A stretch of 64,000 nt of DNA from Plectrocnemia conspersa (GCA_009617715.1 VTFK01000026.1:744001-808000), one strand, 5' to 3'; positions 1-16,224 are shown, numbered from the stretch's first letter. Notes: generated by a model from the letters alone, not told the origin. Translations and numbers: made by a program.

Positions 1-79
1 TTTCGATCTAGGTTCCTGAATCGGAGAATAATGTTCTTTTCTTTTCCTGCGAAAATGCATGGCGTGACACCTACAATAT

Positions 80-275
80 ATTTGAGGACCTCCCACGGAC
101 ATCATCCCTGCCAGCTTCTCCACCACCGCTCGGAGAAAATATCTCGACATTTATCGTCTGACACAATTGTAATATAATTTAATAAAAACTCTAACTAGAT
201 TCCACCAAATGTCTCACTGGCTATGAAGTCATTATACTCCTAGAACAAACCTTAAACACTTTTAAGATTATTTTT
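80..275. repeat. Diverged dispersed repeat, copy A
   Basis: This stretch aligns by eye with 18730-18895. Shared blocks include 'gagaaaatatctcg', 'gtaatataat' and 'ggctatgaagtca' / 'ggctgcgaagtca', in the same order and spacing with small indels. Identity looks like about 65%. I see no open frame, terminal repeat or poly(A) that would class the family. It could be the 3' end of an old retrotransposon or a DNA element remnant. Confidence 0.55.
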
Positions 276-5475
<5,200 letters not shown>

Positions 5476-5890
5476 AATAGGAGCAACGAACCTTGATCGA
5501 TTCACTTTATGATCGTAAAGCGCGGCCTTCGTTGCGGAATCAAAGCGAGTACAATGTAATTGTGCCGAGCCAGCTTGTATAATTATAAATATGTAGTGAA
5601 TTAGTAGGTGGGTGTTAGGGGGTGGGTTAGACGCCACAGCGGCGCCCTCTCACCCCCGTAGCGCGCCAGGGCCGTAATACACTGTTATCCACTTTTGCCG
5701 AGGGTGATGTTATCCACCTCGCCGCCACCACTCCGCCATAATTGCCGTTCAAAACTCACAATGGGAAAAATGTCATTACACAAATAAAAGAGCCGATAAC
5801 GAGCCTTATTTATTTCGTCGCCGTAAGACAACACTAAATCAATCGTGGCGCTCTCGACCCCGCTCGTTTTTTGGTTTAACGTGTCGGATT
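5476..5890. promoter_or_regulatory. GC-richer island with a repeated 10-mer, possible enhancer
   Basis: Base composition shifts sharply to balanced GC with many CpG. The 10-mer 'tgttatccac' occurs twice (5683-5692 and 5708-5717), 25 bp apart, and contains a GATA-like core (GGATAA on the minus strand). There is no open frame of note. Such islands recur through the window. A cis-regulatory role is inferred from composition and motif clustering only. Confidence 0.3.
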
Positions 5891-6596
5891 GGATTGGACT
5901 TTGTTTATGGTTTAAGATAACACTGGTTGAATGTTAAACGTATTTTTTTCGGTTAAAGGATTAACGCGAAATCGTTTATGTAACATACAAAATAAACCTA
6001 ATTTAAAACTTAAAATATTATCTTCGAATCTTATCAATGGCCTTAATTTAAATTTACAAATTTCTCAATTTAGAGATTAAATCTACAAACAAATATTTGG
6101 CTTACTTAAATTAATTTAAATTATGTGATAATATGCTATAGATTCACCAATTGTTTTTTTTAAAACAGAATTTTTAGTAGATCATTTGCATACATTGATA
6201 ATTCTGACAGGCGCGTGAACAAGGGTGAAGTTATTTTTAGAAATGTTTTCGTGTTACTTTTTTTGTGACAATGTAGTGGTAAAATCTATGGTATTTTCTT
6301 ATTATTGAATTATCACATCTTATGTATCAAAATAGTGAAAGTAAGATTGCATTATAAATATTTTCACAAATAATATAAACCATGAATATCTTAAATGCAT
6401 AGAAATAATGATGCGATTTACAATACATAGCTTTTAGCATATAATAAAAACATATCAATTTCAAAAAATCGCTTAAATAAACATAACAATTTTATTTATA
6501 AATTAAATAATGGCAAACGCATACCATTGTCGAGACTAAAACAACAGAAAAATTTTTAGCAGCAGACAATACTATTATATATGGTAGCGATCCCTA

Positions 6597-7090
6597 AGAA
6601 TATTAAATAATTCACTCACGCAATATGTCCAGTTTTGATCTAGAAACGCACCAAGAGGACTAGAATTCACCATTTTGCCTGATTTATTAAAGCTTTTTTG
6701 GGTCATCAGCCATATAAAAAGACTTTTCGCAAACGCATCAGGTACTTTCATTTGTGTAGAGCTTTGAACATTTCACCGCTTTGACTTTCGGCAGCATTGC
6801 TTCATTTATCACTCTATTTTGTACCACAGACAAAATTATTTTTATTTCATTACTTAATTTTTAAACCTTGAGAATATTGAATAACTCGCTTTCGCGACAA
6901 ATTCAGTATTATTCTAAAGACGTACTACGGTAGACAAACGTTAGACGTACTATGGGAGACAGCAAACATATACAAAGACTTTTCGCGAACACATCAAGTA
7001 CTTTAATTTGAGTAAAGCCTTGAACACTCTACCGCTTCAACTTTTAATAGCATAGCTTCATTCAGTGCTGAATTCTGAACTACTAAATAT
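6597..7090. repeat. Diverged two-copy tandem duplication, about 260-275 bp unit
   Basis: Copy 1 begins at 6597 ('agaatattaaataattcact') and copy 2 at 6871 ('agaatattgaataactcgct'). Further matches lie at 6721 and 6978 ('gacttttcgc.aac.catca') and run on through 'tttgaac..t..accgctt' to about 6830 and 7086. Identity looks like 70-75% with indels. No coding potential is evident. The repeat ends just before the LTR element, so it is probably an older repeat rather than part of it. Confidence 0.6.
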
Positions 7091-7133
7091 ATGGTTTAAC
7101 CAGACAATTTTACAATTAACACGGTATTTTATT

Positions 7134-7475
7134 TGTGGGGGTCGTGTCGTCTGGTGCTGGAGCTCGTGCTCACGTCGGGTTGTCACCAGTTTGGGGGTCG
7201 TCGTGATGGAGCTCGGTGTCGCAGTGGCGTAGCCCTACGGGTGCGTGACGGCGGCGGGTGCTTCCTGGGCCGCGTGGTCGGCGGCGACGGTGGCTGACGA
7301 TGGCGGCACATGGTCGGGGCTGCGGCAAGTAGTCGGCGGAAGCGGCGAGGGCGTAAGCGGAGCCAGTAGTCGAGTCTCGTAAAGTAATCGGGCGACTCTG
7401 CTCCGTGGAGCTTCTGTCTCGTCTATTTATATACCGAACGGGAATATTAATAATTTATTGTTACCTGTCGCCACA
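7134..7475 (-). repeat. 3' LTR (342 bp)
   Basis: It matches 8262-8619 closely, with scattered substitutions and lacking a 16-bp segment that the other LTR carries near 8410-8435. It includes an internal copy of the primer-binding-like 18-mer at 7171-7188. The inverted ends TGTGG/CCACA and TATT at 7130-7133 set the boundary. The few LTR-LTR differences suggest a fairly recent insertion compared with the other elements in the window. Confidence 0.87.
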
Positions 7476-7490
7476 GTACTCCCCCTGGAG
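7476..7490 (-). other. Polypurine tract of the LTR element
   Basis: On the minus strand, 'ctccagggggagtac' directly precedes the TGTGG start of the 3' LTR. That is the position and composition expected for the plus-strand DNA primer of an LTR retrotransposon. Confidence 0.6.
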
Positions 7491-7572
7491 TAATTTGGAT
7501 AAAATTACGATATGTTTTCGTATGTGTTGTTGTGGCGAAGAAGGCGATGGTCGTGGCAGCGGCAGGAGGATA

Positions 7573-7884
7573 GCGTGGTCGGCAAAGATGTGTTGTTGTG
7601 GCGATGGAGAAGAGTCTCTATGTGACTGCGGAGCTGTGTAGCACCCGGATGTCCGGTCGGCCGAGGAACTGATTTCTTATTCCAGGGCCGCGTCTACAGG
7701 AAGCTCTGCGCAACTGAGTTGCGATGCAGCGTGGTTGGCGAAGATGTGTTGTTGTGGCGATGGAGAAGAGTCTCCATGTGACTGCGGAGCTGTGTAGCAC
7801 CCGGATGTCCAGTCGGCCGAGGAACTGATTTCTAATTCCAGGGCCGCGTCTACAGGAAGCTCTGCGCAGTTGAGTTGCGATGCA
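7573..7884. repeat. 156-bp tandem duplication inside the LTR element
   Basis: Two units, 7573-7728 and 7729-7884, are nearly identical. Both begin 'gcgtggt.ggc.aagatgtg' and end 'gagttgcgatgca'. Because 156 is divisible by three, one minus-strand frame runs through both copies without a stop. The composition looks structural rather than coding, and the translation resembles no gag or pol protein. Confidence 0.85.
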
Positions 7885-8074
7885 GCGTGGTTGGCGAAGA
7901 AGGCGATGGTTGTGGCTGCGGCAGGAGGATGGCGTGGTCGGTGAAGAAGGCGATGATCATGGCTGCGGCAGGTGGATAGCGTGGTCGGTGAAGAAGGCGA
8001 TGGTCGTGGCTGCGGCAGGAGGATGGCGTGGTCGGCAAAGAAGGCGATGATCATGTCTGCGGCAAGTGGATAGC
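7885..8074. repeat. 47-bp minisatellite, four units, inside the LTR element
   Basis: Four head-to-tail units starting near 7885, 7932, 7979 and 8026. Each reads approximately 'gcgtggt.gg.gaagaagg' plus 'cgatg.t.atggctgcggca'. A related single unit lies near 7525-7575. The 47-bp period is not a multiple of three, so it is unlikely to be under protein-coding selection. Confidence 0.8.
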
Positions 8075-8242
8075 GTGGTTGGCGTCCGTGCTCGTACCGG
8101 CCCCGTCCAGAATTTTTGCGTTAGTCTTCCGTCTGAGACATCAGAACGCAAAATTGTTATCCAAATTCACGCCGGTAGTTCAACAGTTTGCGGGTCGATG
8201 TTGTTGTTGACGGAGCTGGTCATGATCAGAAGGTTGCGTGTT

Positions 8243-8260
8243 CACGTCGGGTTGTCACCA
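8243..8260 (-). other. Primer-binding-like site of the LTR element
   Basis: On the minus strand this 18-mer reads 'tggtgacaacccgacgtg', one base inside the 5' LTR. It starts with the TGG that would pair with a tRNA 3' CCA end. I could not match it to a specific tRNA. The identical 18-mer lies 56 bp away inside the LTR (8299-8316) and again in the other LTR (7171-7188). Confidence 0.5.
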
Positions 8261-8261
8261 G

Positions 8262-8619
8262 TGTGGGGGTCGTGTCGTCTGGTGCTGGAGCTCGTGCCCA
8301 CGTCGGGTTGTCACCAGTTTGGGGGTCGTCGTGATGGAGCTCGGTGTCGCAGTGGCGTAGCCCTACGGGTGCGTGACGGCGGCGGGTGCTTCCTGGGCCA
8401 CGTGGTTGGCGGCGGCGACTGTCAGCGGCGACGGTGGTTGACGATGGCGGTACATGGTCGGGGCTGCGGCAAGTAGTCGGCGGAAGCGGCGAGGGCGTGA
8501 GCGGAGCCAGTAGTCGAGTCTCGTAATGTAATCGGGCGACTCTGCTCCGTGGAGCTTCTGTCCCGTTTATTTATATACCGAACGGGAATATTAATAATTT
8601 ATTGTTACCTGTCGCCACA
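8262..8619 (-). repeat. 5' LTR (358 bp) with TATA box
   Basis: Start TGTGG, end CCACA, and TATT duplicated at 8620-8623. On the minus strand 'ggtatataaataaacggg' (8563-8580) supplies a TATA-like promoter about 40 bp from the LTR edge, as expected for U3. It differs from the 3' LTR by a 16-bp insertion and a few substitutions. Confidence 0.87.
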
Positions 8620-8623
8620 TATT

Positions 8624-10735
8624 TTTAATTTTATTATCTATTAGATTGTAAAACATGCTTAACTTTTTCACTTTTTTGAACAAAAGTTTTAAATTTTACT
8701 TTTGATTATAATAACAGATTTTTTTTAAATAACCGCCTTGCTATCTATCACATTTAGCTAAAATATTCGAGTCTTATGGCAACAGAAATAAAACAACTAC
8801 AGTTATCGTAGTCTAAAAAATAATTATGTCCTGTATAAAATGACATTTAACATTATATTAGGAAAAAACATTTTTTAATTGCTCTTTTATTTTAATTTAT
8901 ATAAAAGCACGTATTTTATTATATTTTTTAATGATATACGATTTTTTTATTAGCCTCCATTTTAAAACAAGATGAAGGATTAAACTGGGTAGCAAATTTA
9001 ATTAAGATATTTACAAGATTTATTTTTAAAACAAGTTTCATGTTGATATGATCAAAAGTCTCCAAAAGATTAAAAGCCATGAGTCTCTTTGCAATATAGA
9101 TATATGTATGTTATAGTGAATGTGTATTATTAATAAATTTAAAAAGTTATATTTTCACTAGTATTTTAGTAAAATCATATTCGAATACATTTTCACTGGT
9201 AGGATATATATTATACTTTTATTATTAAAATATAATGCTGCTCTAATAAAACTACTCTACAATGTATATGAAACTCTATTGAACAGCTGCAGTTTTTTTA
9301 TTATGTTAGGTTTGGGTTTGATTTTGCAGATATTTTTTCGAACAATGTAACATCACAATTCTACAAATCTCAGATCATTCGCTTGTGAACACATACAGTT
9401 TTTCAGTGAAAATGTAAATTTATTATTCTATAAATTTTAACTGGCTGAGTTAGTGAAATAATATTTATACTAGTGCAAATATAACTTCACTGGTAATACA
9501 TATTTACTGTAACATACATATATATTATATTTATTAAGAAATCTTTATTTTTTAAATTGAACAATGTGTAACTTCTATTTTTTTTTAAATACCTAACTTA
9601 TTTATTCATCGATTCCCAGGCCGATATAATTTCGAGAATGTGGATTTTATACTGTAAATAAACTATTTTATTAATTTTGTTGACGCATATTTTAATAGGT
9701 ACTTTTAGACTACCCATACTAATTAATTTATAGCAGTTCAATATGTTATCAAGTATTTATTAAAGTAATATCGATTTATATTTAACCCTTCTATATTTTA
9801 ATAAATTTTGAATCGCTTAGTAAACCTTTTTATTTGACTATTGCAAGTGGAATCGTATGTTTATACAATTAAAAATACTACACATTAATAAATGGATAAT
9901 CCAGTTAATATAATTTATTTTTTTAGAGAAAAATTGCTCACTCGGCTTAAAATAAATAATGGATACTAGCAAAGGCTATTCAAAAGTTAATACTATTGTT
10001 GTTGAGAAAAAATATGATACTCACACGATTTGTTTAAAATTATAAAGCAAAAAATAAAAGGTGCGCCATACACATTTTTTATGAGCCTAATTAAAAATAG
10101 AGCGACTCGATATATTTAAGTATTTTGCAATACATTAAAATTAAAAATCATATTAAATAGCTTAAATTATATGCAAATGAAAAGTCTGTAAATAATTAAA
10201 TCCTGAACCTTACGAACGGAAAATCTCTTCGTATATGTATACTAACAAGAATTTAAAAAAAATCAACAAGAAACCATTACGTTGAAATTTTTGGTATAAT
10301 ATAATATAACCGAAAATATTTTATTATATATATAGAAATAAATTCACGCTTCTGTTGAAAAAGACAATTTAAATATGATTTTTAAAACTTAATTAACTGT
10401 CATAACCCACTTTAGAATCTCTTAGTTGACCTGTAAAACTTTAGTTACAAACTCTACTGTTCAGACATTTTAAAATAAAATCAAGTGCTCTTCTATTTGA
10501 TGTATATATAGATCAAAACTGTATAAATAATAAAAAAAGTCGTTTATTCAACATAATAGTACAGAGATTTTTTGTTACCGTAATAAAAAATACGTCAATT
10601 TATTAGATACACAGCAAAGGGTTGTGAGATTATATATGTATATGTAATTACTTTTGCCACAATACCAAGCATTGATCAGATATTATTAAAACCCAGAATT
10701 ATTAATTCGATCGGCTTTGCTGTAATATCTCAAAA
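8624..10735. other. AT-rich non-coding stretch
   Basis: Long A/T runs and dense stops in every frame. I see no gene, hairpin of note or recognisable element. Confidence 0.55.
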
Positions 10736-11100
10736 TTAGACGTCAATGACGTATCGCCGGCTCGCGGCATAAATCATAATACCATGTCCCCAGATTGCGG
10801 TCTCAGTAACCGCAACCGGGGTAATCTTGTTTCCGGGTTGCAGCGTAGTTTTAAATACCAATCATGACATCGTCCCTGGTCGCCATGGCGCGCGAGGGAG
10901 CTCCCCCAGGAGGACGGTCATATTAATTGAAGATGACACTTTGGAACAAGGATCACAATTAATATTGCTTTACGCACGAGAATTAATATAGTGGAGAAGC
11001 ATGAAGTTTGGAGATAGTAAAACTCGGTGCGGAGTTTCGGCATAAACCGAAGCTCTCTCCACGGCTACGTGGTCTACTAGTTAGACACGTGATTTGACGT
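10736..11100. promoter_or_regulatory. GC-richer island, possible conserved non-coding element
   Basis: A balanced-composition island with CpG, several ATTAAT homeodomain-type sites near 10925-10990, and a short imperfect hairpin near 11032-11056 ('gagtttcgg' / 'ccgaagctc'). No convincing frame. An enhancer role is inference. Confidence 0.3.
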
Positions 11101-11789
11101 TAAAAAATAAGTTGACACACATGAAAAGTTTTTTATGTTGGTCGTAAAGTCGTGAACAATCTTGAGCTTTGTGCGCGTGATTAATATGCAAAAGAATATA
11201 AAATATTATATTATTGTTTAATATGATATGTGAAGTAAAGATCGTCAGCATAGCAATAACCAAGTGCCACCAAAACCGATAACGATTTATGACTGCAGTA
11301 ATGGAGTATTATAATATTCACGTGATGTAGTCACGCATACATAAATTATTTTATTTTTACGCAAAGTATTTTTTTTATTTATAATCATTTGATAGAAAAA
11401 TAAAAGTAGGTTTTTAATAATTAATATTTAATAGCATAATAAAACAGGTTTATATATTATTGCAATATATTTTTTACTGTAATTAAATTATATATTAGTT
11501 TAAATTGTTCAAGTAATAACTCGAAATATTGCAATTTTCTTTATTGCTTACTTAATGATTTGACTTTATGTTAGTTTAATTAGAAAGGCGATTATGATTA
11601 AGTATTACAATTATAAACTGACTTAAAAATATCATATTATATTTAATAATTCAACTAGATTACTATAAAATAAAAATTATATGGAGCAAGTCAATGGACA
11701 ATATAATAAGCATAACTATTTTTTTCTTACAAACAGTCACAAATTAAAAATAAAAGATTTCGTCACAATCGAAGTACTATGATTTATGT

Positions 11790-13170
11790 CTGATATAGAA
11801 AATATACGGATATGCTCTTGCGCATATTCCGCATCAGATACTTTGAGTCATTCATTGTATGGCGCTGTATGTTGTGGTCGTTAGCAATTCATTGACAGAT
11901 TGCATATTTGTTTGCTGGTCGCTTATAGAGCAGACGCGACGCTCTGAATTCAAAGCTATTTATTGTCTCCATACATTATTTTAGCGCGGGTAAAAGTATA
12001 ATACTCGAATTGGCGTGTACGTACATACACTGATCATACTTACATTAAATCACTTTTTCACAGAAGTTAGACTCAAATGTAAGACGTTTAAATATCTTTA
12101 ATATATTATTTGTCATGTTTATTATATTAACACTTGAATTGGCGAGCAGCACCGATGCACAGATGTCTCACAATTTATACCAAATGTTAGAAAATGTTTA
12201 AATATTTTTTAAAATACAAAATACTTGAATTTGATTACAGATGTAAATTTAGCATGTTTATTTCTTTTTATTAAGTAAAACATTGTGTTTATGTAAAAAA
12301 AAAATTTTTTAAATTTATTAAAAACAGCGTCGCGCACGGGTGTTTATTGTATAGTTATACCGCCGCGGTGAAAGGATTAATAGCCCTCTTTAATTATTAT
12401 TAAATTCAATATTTAGCAAGTAATTGTGAAAAGTAATGTTTTAATATATTTTGAGTTCAACAAAAAGATGAAGAATGGGAACATAATTATTTTTTACTGT
12501 TACTAAGGATGAATTTTGTTGCTTATTGCATAAATGGAAATATCAAACAACTTCTTAAAACAATGCACTTCAAATATGAAACAGACTAGGGTTAAATATA
12601 TTTAAAAACACTACTTTTCACAATTACTTGTTAAACATTGAATTTAATAATAATTATAGAGGGCTATTAACCCTTTTATCTCGGCCGTGCGCGACGCTGT
12701 TTTCAATACATTTAAAAAAAAATTGATAGACATATTGTTTTACGCTATAAAATAAAATAAACATGCAAAATTTACATCTGTAATTAAAGTAAATATTTTT
12801 TTATTTAAAAAAAGTTTCAGCGTTAATCGTGAGCCATCTGTTCTTTGGCGTTGCACGCCATTTCATGCATAGATCTGTAATGAAAGGGTTAATATAATAA
12901 ACATGACAAATAGCTTATTAAAGATATTTAAATTTAACTTCTAAAATAAAGATATTTAATGTACGTATGATCAATGAATGTACTTATACAATGTATAGAG
13001 AATTCGGAGCGTCGCGTCTGCTCTATAAGCAACTAGCAAACAAATATGCAATACATATGTAAATTAATTGCCAATGACGTGGATGACCCTGTACCTAGGT
13101 GAATGGCGGTATTCAAAGTTTCTGATGCTGAATATGCGCAAAAAACATATCCGTATGCTTTCTATATCAG
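11790..13170. mobile_element. 1.38-kb foldback element (long terminal inverted repeats)
   Basis: The two halves are imperfect reverse complements over about 650-690 bp each. The outer ends are 'ctgatatag' (11790) and 'ctatatcag' (to 13170). Colinear paired blocks follow: 'gcagacgcgacgctc' / 'gagcgtcgcgtctgc', 'tttgtcatgtttattatatt' / its complement at 12893-12911, 'acagcgtcgcgcacgg' / 'ccgtgcgcgacgctgt', and 'taatagccctct' / 'agagggctatta'. The unpaired centre is about 12460-12590. There is no transposase. No clean target-site duplication is visible. It is a foldback or long-TIR MITE, or less likely a plain inverted duplication. If transcribed it would make a long hairpin RNA. Confidence 0.8.
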
Positions 13171-13539
13171 GTATACATTAGCACAGTGAATACTTCAATT
13201 TGTTTCAGATGTTTTTAGATTACATTTGTCAAAAAAGTACATTTTAAGAATTGAGAAAAGATCGACCTAAAATCACGCCGCGATCAACTGGCTATGCAGA
13301 CCCGCGTAAGACCATTTGTTTTAAGTTGAGAAAACATTTTTTAATCGACAATTAACAGTTGTAAAATAAGTGGTTACTACCCATTATTTAATTTCTTGAA
13401 AAAGTTCTTTATACCTATTATTTTTTTAGAATGCATGTATGTATACTATTTACATTTGACTTTTAACTCACAATAGGCAACCTTGTAAAACGTTTAAAAA
13501 ACAAATTTGCCTTTATCGCATCAAATTACAGCAATTCAG

Positions 13540-14075
13540 CCGAGCTTAACCGTGCTCTGCTTCAAAATAAATTTTCAAAACGGCATTATTTGCGCTGAAC
13601 AAGTCATGAGTTTGGTTCGAAACAATGACTCTACCGACGAGGGTGCATACCTTAAAATCGAGCCAGTGTAGTACATGCGCAACGGGGACCAGTTTGTTAT
13701 TACAAGTTATAAATAAAGGTGGGTTTTACTGTACTGATGGGTATCGTAACTGTCTTCCGCCACGGAACCGATTCTGCGCCACTCGCAGGGCCGGCTTTCG
13801 CTCCAAACACGTGATTATGATAATTACACATTATCCCTGCTCAAAACAATTTCATGCCGGCTTTCTCTCTCTCGCTCCCCGGTCTGGACGTTTTATGGGG
13901 AAAATTTGATGAAAACATGAAAGGATTTGGCGCCAGCGCCCGCCGTGGCGTGATCGGCTCGTGGGTACGAAAACATTGGAAATTCGCTGAAATGTCGTGT
14001 TTAGATGCGAAACGCTTATTCAATTACGCGATTAGGGTTCGGTTACCGATACGGATACACGAATATTATTAGCCA
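13540..14075. promoter_or_regulatory. GC-richer island, possible regulatory element
   Basis: Balanced-composition sequence with CpG and overlapping short frames on both strands (13625-13909 +, 13854-14072 +, 13841-14023 -), none resembling a known protein. Composition rather than coding signal distinguishes it. Confidence 0.25.
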
Positions 14076-15340
14076 ATTGGGTCCAATGTGGAAATGATAA
14101 TGTGAAATAAATTTTAATTTTAAATAATTATTATTTAATCATAAATAAAAACAATGCAAATTAAAAATATTAAATATTGCATTTTACTACTAATGAACTA
14201 TTTACTGTATTATACTTAATGATAAGATTTTAATAATTATAATTTTGAATCAATACAGGGAATTTACTAACGACATCTCCTAGCGAGCTTCGATAACAAA
14301 ACTAGCAATTTATTTTAAAATAGACAATTAAATATGAAGTTAAATACGTATTAATTAAATAAAAAATAATTTAAAATAGTACTTAATTGCATTAAAATTA
14401 TTATGTATAATAAATTAAAGCAATATTGATAATAAATTTAAATAGTAAAATCCCATGGCAATATATACCGTATTTATAGGATATACATATATTATATAAT
14501 ATATTATATATATTGATATTTATGATATTATAGAAATTAGTATATATTTTTTTGCAGTGAAATTTGTTAAATTTGAAAATATATTTTTTAAATATTTATT
14601 TATTAAATTATAAAGCACTGCCTAAAAGTAATTTAATTTATTAGCTAAATTAATATAGTACGTATTACTATAATAAAATAATTAATAAAAAAAAGTAACC
14701 TTTAAACATTATAATTGTATAAATAACAAGAGTATATTTTAGTGATATAACAAAACTTACGTATTGACTTAATTACGTTTTGAATAGGAGTGGGAGTGAA
14801 AGTGAAAGTTGGAGTGTGAGTATAATAGGGAGACTTGATTAAAATAAATAATATTTTATTTTTGAGAAATATATGTACTGTTTGATTAACAAATAACAAA
14901 TAAAAAATACTATTTTGTATTTATTTATTATTTGATATTAATATTTATTTTATTAAAAAAAATAAACGAGATAAACTCGAAAATCTTTATGAATTTCCTC
15001 AATTAAATATACCTTTCTGGAAAACCTCACGACTTATCGCGATCGATATTTATTCTCTGACTTAAAAATAACAATTTGAGCATGTACAGCGGCTTTATAC
15101 TTATTAGCTAATTAAATCTCATTAACTAAAAATGATACAAATAAAAATTGACAAAAGTTGCTAAGAAGATATTAGCAGTGCTCAGTAGGTTTACTTGAAA
15201 GTTATAAACATGGTGGTCCCCAACATCTGGAATCAGACATGACACCAGAAGAATAAATGTCAAACAGACTAACACTAGAAAAAGTGAATATAGTTACCAT
15301 TAAATATAATTCATATTCTAGCGCATCTTCCAATCCAAAA
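14076..15340. other. AT-rich non-coding stretch
   Basis: Very AT-rich, with TA-rich patches near 14480-14530. Nothing recognisable. Confidence 0.55.
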
Positions 15341-15359
15341 AAAAACATTAATGGAATGT

Positions 15360-15401
15360 ACTATTCGATCTAGTGTAATCTATCACACTATATTGAATAG
15401 T
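15360..15401. repeat. Inverted repeat, 17-bp arms
   Basis: Left arm 15360-15376 and right arm 15385-15401 pair at 15 of 17 positions around an 8-base loop ('aatctatc'). Possibly part of a small MITE or of the repeat at 15480-15640. Confidence 0.6.
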
Positions 15402-15479
15402 CTGATCTATCACTATATTAAATATATTATTTAATGTAAATATTGCAATATGATAGGCGTAACTCTTAAGTGTTTAAGG

Positions 15480-15640
15480 GTAAACACAATTATTAATTAC
15501 TAAGTGAGTAATGAGACACCAGATTAATATGTCATTATATGACACCAGATTAAATGGAAATCACTGTCTTGATTTCAGATTGAAATCAATCAGTGATGTC
15601 CATTTAATTTTTTATTTGATAAATTCCTATTCCAAACTAG
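15480..15640. repeat. Diverged dispersed repeat, related to 16225-16335
   Basis: 'agtgagtaatgagacaccag' here parallels 'agtaagtagtaagacaacag' near 16255, and 'aatcagtgatgtccattta' parallels 'aatcagtgacattcatttt' near 16305. Order and spacing are roughly kept. It contains the strong hairpin at 15550-15607. Family unknown. Confidence 0.45.
15550..15607. other. Pre-miRNA-sized stem-loop
   Basis: Outer arms 15550-15566 and 15591-15607 pair at 16 of 17 positions. An inner stem, 'gatttc' (15571-15576) with 'gaaatc' (15582-15587), closes a 5-base loop. Total length is 58 nt. No known insect miRNA seed was recognised. It may instead be a MITE core, since related sequence occurs at 16225-16335. Confidence 0.5.
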
Positions 15641-16224
15641 CGATTTGGCCATTCTAGAAAGAAGGGTTTATTTTGGTATTTTTAAAAGTAGAAGGCCTCG
15701 CTCAAGACACATTTAAGAAAAAATCAATGTGTGCAGCGCATTGATAAAAAACAGAAACATTCACAACTATTTTCAAGTAATTCATTTTTATGAAAATATT
15801 TTCTCAGTCAATTTTAATCTAATATTAAATTAAGAAACAATATTTATAGAATAATCCAAGTGTCTAAAACCAGGCATTCTGCATTCAGCTATGTAAAGTG
15901 TCATTAAATAAGCTCACATTTTTGAAGATAAAAATAAGAGTCATTTACACGATTTTCCACACGATCTAAAATCGATATGTTATGTAAAATATAAGATGTA
16001 CCATTAAGAAAAATATTAGTTATATAAAAAAGTTTTGATTTGTGCGGTTTAATTTAAAAATAATAGCATTAAACCTCATAACTCAATAAAATATAATAGC
16101 AATTAATGAATAGCATTTGTAAAAAAAATCGCACAGTAAGACAACATGGTTTAATTTTATACATCCTTTTTAATTAGTTTAATTTATTGTTAATTATTTA
16201 TTAAGCATGAAAGATGTGTGTTCA

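Larger units (their letters stand above)
7130..8623 (-). mobile_element. Non-coding LTR retrotransposon with TATT target-site duplication
   Basis: Two direct repeats (7134-7475 and 8262-8619) each start TGTGG and end CCACA, and are flanked by the 4-bp duplication TATT (7130-7133 and 8620-8623). Orientation is minus. On that strand the LTR carries a TATA box (within 8566-8577), a TGG-initial primer-binding-like sequence lies one base inside the 5' LTR (8243-8260), and a polypurine tract ('ccagggggagta') lies just before the 3' LTR. The internal part is only about 790 bp, GC-rich, largely built of tandem repeats, and has no gag, protease, RT or integrase. It is therefore a non-autonomous (TRIM/LARD-like) element mobilised in trans. 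A 4-bp duplication fits Gypsy-type integrases, but the superfamily is not proven. Confidence 0.85.

Noticed and set aside
7677..8476. 125-codon minus and 136-codon plus frames in the LTR element
   Set aside because: They follow from tandem repeats and GC-rich LTR sequence. No gag, protease, RT or integrase motif is present.
13625..14072. Overlapping 60-94 codon frames
   Set aside because: No domain, no splice structure, and conflicting strands. Most likely chance frames in a GC-richer island.
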